Assembly (NCBI GenBank): GCA_030789695.1
Contig: CM061140.1
Coordinates: 82,088,422 to 82,152,421, forward strand
Length of the DNA: 64,000 nt
Source: Scilla litardierei
Taxonomy: Eukaryota > Streptophyta > Magnoliopsida > Asparagales > Asparagaceae
Direction of reading: 5' to 3'
Shown: in pieces, positions 56,693 to 64,000 of the stretch
Layout of the letters: the number at the start of each line of letters is the position of its first letter
Position numbering within the stretch: position 1 is the stretch's first letter
The notes under the pieces: generated by a model
Databases searched by the model: none
What the model was told of the DNA's origin: nothing
The model's input: only the letters and a program-made list of their open reading frames with translations
Program-made: the position numbers and the translations under genes

Positions 56693-57322
56693 TCAAGTCC
56701 AAGTGGACTTCTGCTTCCCAACATAATTATTATTTCTAATCACATCATGAAAATAGTAATCAACATAAGCATTCCTATCATTAAGACTAGTGTTCTTAGG
56801 ACCCCAAATAGTGTGCATCTTGGGAGTCCTATTCCTAGTTGCATGCATATGTGTTGGATTTCTATGTGGTGCATGCTTCTTAGGAACATGATTTCTAGCA
56901 TAGAGATGTGGTGGAGGATATGCATTATACATTCTAGGATGATATCTATGCTTGGGAACATGCATATTATATGAAGCATATAGATCATGCATGACATGAT
57001 GAGGATGAGCATACATGAAAGAATGATGTGTATGAGCATACGGGTGTATAGGATCACGTATATGAGTATTTCTCATGTGTGGTTGTGTACGTGTCCGTGG
57101 GTGCGGAGCATAAAATGTGTCATGATTATCCACTTGTGAAGTAGGATGTTTCCTACGTGGATGAGTGTTAGTGTACATATAAGCATGGCCTTGCTTTTGG
57201 TTTCCACCATTAGTGGGTTTCTTGCCAAAAGGAAGAGAAGGTGATGTGGTGACATTCTTGGTAGGAATGCTACCTATAGTGTCTTTGACACCACTTGTGG
57301 ATGCACCGGAGGAAGGCCTCAC
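56693..57322 (-). pseudogene. SIRE Gag C-terminal segment, histidine-rich
   Basis: 209 codons open. Residues ~40-170 are rich in His, Tyr, Pro, Arg and Asn, with many HP/HH/HM pairs (e.g. HPYAHTHHSFMYAHPHHV). The N-terminal capsid and any zinc knuckle lie beyond the deletion at 57530. It sits between the expected capsid and protease, and a frameshift separates it from protease. Function of the His-rich tract is unknown (metal or RNA binding possible). Confidence 0.65.
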
Positions 57323-57530
57323 AAAATCTATAGTGACACCACTATAGGAGGTGCGAGCATTGGATGCATTCGCTTTTACAAATCCAAGGCCAACACGATG
57401 TGTGGCCGGAAATTAGTTTGCAAGTAAATCATCCAATTGTTCTTTTTCCTTATTGAATCTCACAATACGTGAGGACATGAGCTCATATTTTTCCTTTAAA
57501 GAAGAAATGTTGGTATCCAAGTAGGGAGGA
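57323..57530 (-). pseudogene. SIRE gag remnant next to deletion
   Basis: Minus-strand sequence reads as helical Gag linker (SSLKEKYELMSSRIVRFNKEKEQLDD-like, with stops), ending abruptly at the LTR remnant at 57531. Confidence 0.55.
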
Positions 57531-57620
57531 CATGGATTAACTGTAAAATAGGGGATTAGTCACAAGTATTTATGTTTGCTCATCATTAACACCAAGTAGG
57601 GAGAAGTCCAATACTCAACA
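57531..57620 (-). repeat. Remnant of SIRE 5' LTR (90 bp)
   Basis: Matches the last 90 bp of the other LTR (50088-50177) with three differences or so. Everything from there to gag has been deleted. Confidence 0.9.
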
Positions 57621-57625
57621 AGTGT
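57621..57625. repeat. Target-site duplication of SIRE (right)
   Basis: agtgt, copy of 48367-48371. Confidence 0.9.
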
Positions 57626-59186
57626 CACACCATCAAATTTAGTACCAAATAGCATAACCAAACTTAAATACATGCATCAACATCATTTATGCATATGGAG
57701 TGGAAAATTAACATTATCGCACAAATCCAACTTCACTCAACACAAGCCAACATGCTGAAATTGCAAGAACAGCTGAAAAGTCAGTATTTTTAACCAATTT
57801 TTATTATGAATTTGACAAAACTTAAAGAATGAAAGTCGAAGATATATCAGTCCCGGGTTCACCCACAAACTTTCATTCATAAATATGAAGTATATGATTT
57901 ATAGTGAATTATTTAGTAAAATATGTCCAATCTGTTTGTCAGACAGATTTCTGGACCTGTGTTAAAAGCCAAATTTGAGCATGTTGGGGCCAGCATTATG
58001 ACATATGAGCACTCTGATTAACTTTTAGGAAAACTTCTTAAGTTTCCAACAAGACCAAAATTATCAAAATCCATAGAGTGTGCAGGTAATAGTACTCATT
58101 TTGCTGAACTGTGTACAGCTTGGCAGAATTTCAGACATCTTGCAAATAATGAATTTTTACTCATACTTATTGAACTCAACATGTGACAAATTTTATATTA
58201 ATTTGGGGTAGGACTTCAGGATCTACAGCTACGTATTTTTTTCAGAAAGTGATTCCAACTACAGAAATCAAAATTGATGTGAAAACACACCTACAGAATT
58301 CTGTTATTCAGGAGAGGATGATTTGCTAGGGAATACAAGGGAAAGATTGAATCTTTTGAGCAAATACAAACATGATACATGAAATTCAGATCATAAACAA
58401 CATAAATAACATCCTAACATTCTCATATCCCTAAATAAAAATTCCCAAGCCATAGTTAGAATCCTACCTCAAGAATTCATCTTTCTTTCTCTCTTTTCTT
58501 TCTCCTCTTTCCACCCTTCTTTCTCCTTAAAGTGAGCTAGGGTTTTCTTCAATTTTTTGGAATGAAATTAGGATTTTGGAGCTTGAAGAAATGGCAAGGG
58601 GAAGGGGGAAATTTCGGCCATGGGTAAGTAGGATAAGGTTGAATGAAGAAAAGAGAAGAAAGGAGAAGAAAGTTAAGGAAGAATGTAGAAATGAAATAAA
58701 AAATTCCTAATTCTAGATTTCTCTTCAAGATAAGCATGCATATGGCAAAATTACCCTAATACCCTTCCAAAAATTATCCTTCAACTTCCAAGTATTTACA
58801 GGTTTGCCATTACTTTATGCACACACAACATGAGTGTGTACGTACAGCAGTTTTTGTCAAAAAGACCGTTTTGCCCCTAGCCTTTCTAAAAATTTACAGG
58901 TGTGCCATTAAACCCATCCCTTTTCACACTAGCCCCTCTCTCACTAACCCACTCCTTCTAAATTTACAAGTTTGACATTTCTTTACACACCCACTTTTAC
59001 TCTACACACACACTTCCACCCGTGTAGTCAAATGACCAAAATGCCCCTACACTCTTCACGAATTTACATGACTGCCACAAGCCAAATTCACGCCATATCA
59101 CTCCTTATCAACTCATTATACTTTCTCTACTCGCGTGTAGAGGGCTACCGTATCAGCCGCCGTATAGAGCTAAACATGCCATGACA
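57626..59186 (-). repeat. Tekay-2 3' LTR, inner part
   Basis: Ends CATGACA next to the polypurine tract. 58790-59080 contains four copies of an 'aatttacaggtttgccatt'-like word and two copies of 'aaatgaccaaaatgccccta'-like sequence, a local direct repeat. Confidence 0.8.
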
Positions 59187-59203
59187 TCCTACCCTCCTTA
59201 AAC
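59187..59203 (-). other. Tekay-2 polypurine tract
   Basis: Minus strand GTTTAAGGAGGGTAGGA directly before the LTR; homologous to the Tekay-1 tract. Confidence 0.65.
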
Positions 59204-59362
59204 TAAAGTTCGTCCTCGAACTTTCCAAGTCCAAGGGTTCTAGTCTAGGAAGAAAATACTTCTAATTCCCAGGGCCTGTCTATATATTACCCTACATCAT
59301 TGTCTCCACAAAATTCCGCACTCAAGATTAACAAAAGAGCCATTGATACAGGGATAAGGTAC

Positions 59363-60259
59363 TTACATAAACATGTGAGGATATCTATCTCTCATCTCGT
59401 CCTCATGCTCCCAGGTGGACTCACCAGGCGACTCTTGCTGCCACATGACTCTTACTAAATTAATGGCCTTCTTCTTCAGTATCTTCTGTCTCTGATCCAG
59501 GATGGTTACTGGTTGTTGTTCATAAGTCAGGTCAGTGCGCACTTCAATCTCTGAGAAGTCCACGAGACGACCAGGGTCTCCCACATATTTCCAAAGCTGG
59601 GATACATGGAACACATCATGGATGCCTTCAAGGGATGGAGGTAAGGTAAGCCGATAGGCAACTTCACCAACACGAGCCAAGATCTCGAATGGACCAATGA
59701 ATCTCGGGCTCAACTTCCCTCGTCTACCAAATCGAATTGTGCCAAGTGTCGGGGAGATCTTCAAGAATACATAATCACCTGGCTGAAACTCCAATAGACG
59801 CCTCTTTGTATCTTCCCAATGCTTATAGCGATCCTGGGCGATACGAAGATTCTCCTTGACTGTCCGAACTACATCGATCGCTTCCACAACCAAATCGGGT
59901 CCTAAGATTTCACGGTCCCGAACATCGTCCCAGCTTAGAGGCGATCTGCACTTCCTTCCATACAAGGCAGCAAACAGTGTCATTCCGATGCTTACTTGAT
60001 AACTATTGTTGTAAGCAAATTCCACCATGTGCAAATGATCTTCCCAGGATCCATTAAAGTCTAGCATACAAGCCCTCAACATGTCCTCAAGGATCTGAAT
60101 AACTCGCTCGGACTGTCCATCTGTCTGAGGATGATATGCGGTACTAAACTTGAGATAAGTCCACAAACTAGACTGCAAACTCCTCCAAAAATTTGAGGTG
60201 AACCGGGTGTCCCGATCAGAGACTATACAAACAGGAACTCTGTGAAGCCTCACGATCTA
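59363..60259 (-). pseudogene. Tekay-2 integrase second exon and tail
   Basis: One 296-aa open frame (from 60253). It has [11 protein letters not shown] (second catalytic Asp), [10 protein letters not shown] (third catalytic residue), [24 protein letters not shown] and the chromodomain-like tail ending [11 protein letters not shown]. More intact than the Tekay-1 copy. The first codon after the predicted intron is TAG where Tekay-1 has GAG; use of the next AG would skip it. Confidence 0.9.
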
Positions 60260-60332
60260 CTGCATGGAATATTATGTTAAACACCTCACGCTACCAAGTA
60301 TAAAAAGGGTAAGGGTGACGAAGGGGCTTTAC
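60260..60332 (-). other. Predicted 73-bp spliceosomal intron in Tekay-2 integrase
   Basis: Minus strand donor GGAG|GTAAAGCC at 60332, acceptor CATGCAG|TAG at 60260. Same codon position as the 71-bp intron of Tekay-1, with a different interior sequence. It separates the first catalytic Asp from the other two residues. Confidence 0.78.
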
Positions 60333-60728
60333 CTCCATATATCTTCGAGCCAAATGCTCGGTAGACTGTCCAACCCGAAAGAGAATGAAGTGTGCAGATT
60401 TGGTCAAGCGGTCAACGACTGCCCATATTGCATCATTTCCCTTGGGTGTGCGAGGTAGCCCAGTCACAAAATCCATCGTCACATGTTGCCATTTCCATTC
60501 AGGAATGGGGAGAGGCTGCAACAGACCTGTAACTCTTTGGTGTTCGGCCTTCACCTGTTGACATACCAAACATGAAGCTACACTCCTGGCTATACTGCGC
60601 TTCATCCCATACCAGTAATGTTGTCGCAGGTCGCGGTACATCTTTGTCCCGCCTGGATGAATGGAATAGGGGGAACTATGGGCCTCCTTAAGCAATTCCT
60701 CTCGAATGGCACCGACCGGCACACACAG
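60333..60728 (-). pseudogene. Tekay-2 integrase first exon, truncated
   Basis: From the insertion point to the intron. H2C2 finger ([23 protein letters not shown]), first catalytic Asp in [10 protein letters not shown] and [13 protein letters not shown]. It is cut at 60728 in the segment just before the zinc finger by the Tekay-3 LTR. RT and RNase H would lie on the far side of that insertion. Confidence 0.9.
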
Positions 60729-63700
60729 TGTAACGCCCCGCTCCCCGGATACCCGATATGTACGAGTCTGTATCAGGTACTCCCGAAGAGGCGGGTGTTA
60801 CGATGGAAATGCAAGATTTCAAACACAGGCAGGCCCACTGCGCACTGCTGAGACAGTACCTGTAGCACTCCAGATATCAGACACAAAACACAAAAGGGAC
60901 TACAGCTCAACCTGAAAATGTAATTAACCACTGATACATATAAACACACGACTACCTAAAGTTAACACCAATAATACAAATCTCAAGTATACAACATAAA
61001 CCCACAAATTGCTAAGTACCATAACACTGCCCAAAACTCTCTCGCTCTCTAAAAAATCCTCAACTCCAACCAACTGGACTAGTGTGCCTCCAACTCCACG
61101 AGCCAACACCTGAAAAATAACAACGGGGCACGTCACAGCGTGACCCAGTAGGATGTCCAAACCCAACTCACACGGTGTACAAAAAAATGCAATGCGCCAA
61201 GCAGTAAACGGGAAACTAACTCATGATATATCATGGCGAATCATATGAAAATGTGAATGGTATCAGTAATAAAACACATACCTGCGACAAGAGGACATCC
61301 TGCAAAACAATGTGAGTACTACAGATAATAAGTGAACTGCAATATCGGGAGACTGAAACTTAGCATTGCAACATCATCCCAAGTACATGGCTAGTAGTGA
61401 CAAGCAAACTACAATTCCTCTTTAAATTGGAATGTTCACCACAACTCCTTTGCTAAGGGAACCCACACCCTTCTATTGAAATGGAACCAAACGGATTTGG
61501 AAATCAAGGTTTGTTTAAAGTAGCAATTAGGAATTTGTCGGTGATGATAGTTGTGTCGGTGATTGTAACTGAGGTTCTTACACTCTCTAATCTTCCATCT
61601 TGGAAGTTGTCAAAGACCCTCTTGCTCACTTTTCTTTCATACTAATTTTCCAAATGGGTATTCATTAAAGCGTGGAGAATTTAAGGTAGCACGTGGCATT
61701 TGGTGTGGTATACCTAGCTTGAGTTTCTAGTGCTTAGGATGTTATGGAAATGCTTGGAAAAATTTCGGCAGAGTTTCTCTTGTATTTACCAAAATTTCCC
61801 AAGTACAACAAAGTAGGAAAATGAAAGAAACATGCTATAACCAAAGAAATTATAACCTTGCTCAATAATTATAGGAGAAGTGATATAAATGGCTTAGCAC
61901 CAACAAGCCAACATGTATATAAGTGCAACACTTTCAAGTCTCCATTCAAGAGGTAGACACAAGATTAAACATCGGTACATGAATAATGCGTGAGTAAAAG
62001 CTACTAACATTAACTTGACTTCAACCCTAAAGCCACCAACATTAGGATGCAATAATGAGACCATAGCTTTCATCACAAATTACTCCCAACATGAAGTCTT
62101 ACATTAAGAATTCATTATTGATGCAAACTTATTTCCGCATAAAAGTTACTAACTTTAACCAAATTCCACAAACTGCAACCAAGAAGCAACTTGACCATTC
62201 CTAAATTGGCACACCACATAGGTGAAACGCTCGCTACTTATTAATACCACAAGTTCCATATCATGCAATCCCGGTTCAAGTGCTAACTTTGTTAAAGGAT
62301 CATGGAAGGCACCACCTTCCACACATATAAGACATTAGAACTAAAAGGTGTTAGCTTCCATTTGGACTTCAAGTATGATTACAACATTTATTTCTCACGT
62401 TGGGGTTCCTACTACATAAATTGCCATAGCCCCTAAACTAATACTTTCCAATTAGTAGAGATTACTACATCAAGTTATTATAAGCAACTTGAATAAAATG
62501 GCTAATATTAAGGGAGTTACTAATGGGGCTTGGTTAAATATGGAGTCACTTATAAGAGTCACATTATAAGCAATGTTTAAGATTCTCATACGCATTAGAA
62601 TGAAAGATTCATTCCCAAAATTAGATATGGAAAAGATATGGAAAAGAAATGAGATTTCAATGGCCCATCATTTTTTCCTTCCATTTCAAGGATTCAATCC
62701 TTAACGAATATTAACATCTTCACTTTAAAGTTGCCACCAAGCCCCCAATTGAAAATTAAGGTATAAGATGGAATCCCCCCAAACAACTTCACCAACAAAC
62801 CACCAACAATATCAACACAACGACAAGGATAAGAATATTTGCTACACTAACAACCACATTTACCAACCAACATACAACCCTCTCAAGCATACATGCATTC
62901 ATGGCAACGTTCATCCTCATAAAGTAACAATCACACATGTATATCACCACATCACACAAATGCTCAATGATGCCATGATGCACATGAGTCACAAACAATA
63001 CGATGCCATGCAATGCAATGGGGATCCCATGAGTGAGCCGGCGTGCGCGTGCAAATAATTCTACTCCGTTATCACGTGGAGCCACCTAATGGTATCAAGA
63101 GGTTGCCCACGGCGACTTCACCCGCCTCCTACCGTGGCAACTTTGTCCATGCCCGTGCACTCCACCTCGTGTCCTAACGTGACCATGTCACACATTCCAT
63201 ATTCCACGTGCATCCAACACCACACCGCCAAATTTTCCCATCTCATTTACATTTCATTTAAACTTCATTTCATGCATTAAATGAACCTCATTTCATGCAA
63301 ATTAAATTGTGTAAATCATTTCCAACAAGCCAAAATGAGAGCAATTTCATTCATTCAATGTAATGAGATGAGAGCAATTTCATTTTAGTCAATATAACCG
63401 GGAGAGAGCAATTTTATTTAATCAACCAATTGCATCATGAATCTAAATCATAGCATCATATTGCACAACTCATTTCATTATAACTTAATTCACATTTCCA
63501 TACTAAGAATTTTAACTAAATATCTTCCAACATTCAAAAAGAGAGCAACTACACAAAATTAGTAAATCAAAACATTCATGAGCAACATTAAACTCTTTCA
63601 TAGCATCAAATAACATCAAATGGCATAACATATCTTAGTTACTAAAATTGGGGATGAAGCTTCCAACAATTTCCAACAAATGAGTGCAATTCCACCCACG

Positions 63701-64000
63701 TTGCAATACACACACAAATTCCACCACTTGAGTCGAAATGCAATTAAGACATATATTGAAATGCAAGTGGATTCCATATGCAACTTGAAACAATTGGCAT
63801 ACTTAACAATTTATAATAAGTAATTTGAATGGTAATTTTCCAATATCCCAACCTTTCAACATGTAGGAACAATTTCAAGTAAGAGCAATTACTCCTAATT
63901 ATTGAAACAATTCATATAAGGGCAACATGAAAAGTAATTATTGCACCCAATAATTTAACATAGCATCCTAATTCAAATTAGAATGCATCAAACCAAAATA
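60729..64000 (-). mobile_element. Tekay-3: third Tekay-type LTR, extends beyond window
   Basis: Begins TGTAACGCCCCGC inside the Tekay-2 integrase frame, with cacag at 60724-60728 as the likely duplication. Contains the 'acctgaaaa...aacggggcacgtcacagcgtgacccagtagg' phrase (61110-61160), also present in the Tekay-2 LTR (47694-47740). More than 3.2 kb of AT-rich noncoding sequence. Short ORFs here are not supported, and no gag or pol is reached. Part of it could be a further nested repeat. Confidence 0.65.

Larger units (their letters stand above)
48372..57620 (-). mobile_element. SIRE/Maximus-type Copia element with an extra ORF
   Basis: Minus-strand element flanked by agtgt at 48367-48371 and 57621-57625. 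Order on the minus strand: 90-bp remnant of the 5' LTR, truncated gag, protease/pre-integrase, integrase, RT, RNase H, promoter array, ORF3, polypurine tract, 3' LTR (48372-50177). Most of the 5' LTR, the primer site and the start of gag are deleted, so it cannot be transcribed from its own 5' LTR. RNase H end (QIADIFTKPL) and the extra ORF fit the SIRE/Maximus lineage. Confidence 0.9.
47249..60728 (-). mobile_element. Tekay-2: chromovirus fragment with two nested insertions
   Basis: The 3' LTR (47249-48371 and 57626-59186) is split by a SIRE element. The internal part (59187-60728) holds only integrase and is cut at 60729 by another Tekay-type LTR. LTR starts TGTCACGCCCC like Tekay-1 but otherwise differs. 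Inserted into the Copia-3 5' LTR; 'gagtt' before 47249 is the likely duplication, its partner outside the window. Confidence 0.85.

Noticed and set aside
62768..63085. Two ~97-aa ORFs on opposite strands in the Tekay-3 LTR
   Set aside because: They are complementary frames of one AT-rich segment, without domain or initiation context.

Overview
This window is plant nuclear DNA made almost entirely of nested LTR retrotransposons. Evidence for a flowering plant: full Ty3/Gypsy chromovirus (Tekay/Del-type), Tat-type and Ty1/Copia (SIRE/Maximus-type and another long-LTR lineage) coding domains, initiator-Met-tRNA primer sites, polypurine tracts, multi-kilobase LTRs and a CACTA-type terminus. I see no host gene, tRNA, rRNA, satellite or CRISPR array. 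The species cannot be named from this sequence.

Layout. 1-2301: 3' end and 3' LTR of a Tat/Athila-like Gypsy element (+). 2302-3973: part of a SIRE-like LTR (-), sitting in an old Copia pol remnant (3974-4810), which is in turn broken by a CACTA-like end (4817-5345). 5346-7602: decayed sequence with a coiled-coil transposon-type ORF. 7603-26094: Copia-1 (-), bounded by the 5-bp target duplication atatc, with the near-complete chromovirus Tekay-1 (9136-18875, duplication caaca) inside its 3' LTR. 26095-30749: flank, a probable Tat-type LTR, a ~97-bp composite tandem repeat and a Tat-type gag remnant (-). 30750-38648: Copia-2 (+), cut just after its 3' LTR TATA box by Copia-3 (-; 38649 to at least 47248). 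Copia-3's 5' LTR is cut by Tekay-2 (-; from 47249). Tekay-2 carries a SIRE element (48372-57620, duplication agtgt) in its LTR, and its integrase is cut at 60729 by a third Tekay-type LTR that runs off the window.

Main discoveries. (1) Six promoters, five in LTRs and one in front of an internal ORF, carry arrays of CG-containing half-sites paired at about 22 bp. The pairs form 32-bp modules placed 45-125 bp upstream of a TATA box. The SIRE-like, Tat-like and Tekay families each use their own version of the half-site (CAGTCGACTG, CTCGGCCGAG, TAGTCGGTC) but share nearly the same geometry. (2) The transcribed leader of the first Gypsy LTR has five stem-loops with an identical 14-nt loop and five different self-complementary stems. 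(3) The Tekay elements appear to carry spliceosomal introns: one separates gag from protease, and one at the same position in two diverged copies splits the integrase catalytic core. (4) The SIRE element carries a third ORF with its own array-plus-TATA promoter.

How the parts work together. Each element's LTR supplies promoter, terminator and priming context. Gag, protease, integrase and RT/RNase H would package, copy and insert the element. All copies here carry stops, frameshifts, deletions or insertions, so none looks autonomous. Tekay-1 is the youngest by the similarity of its LTRs.
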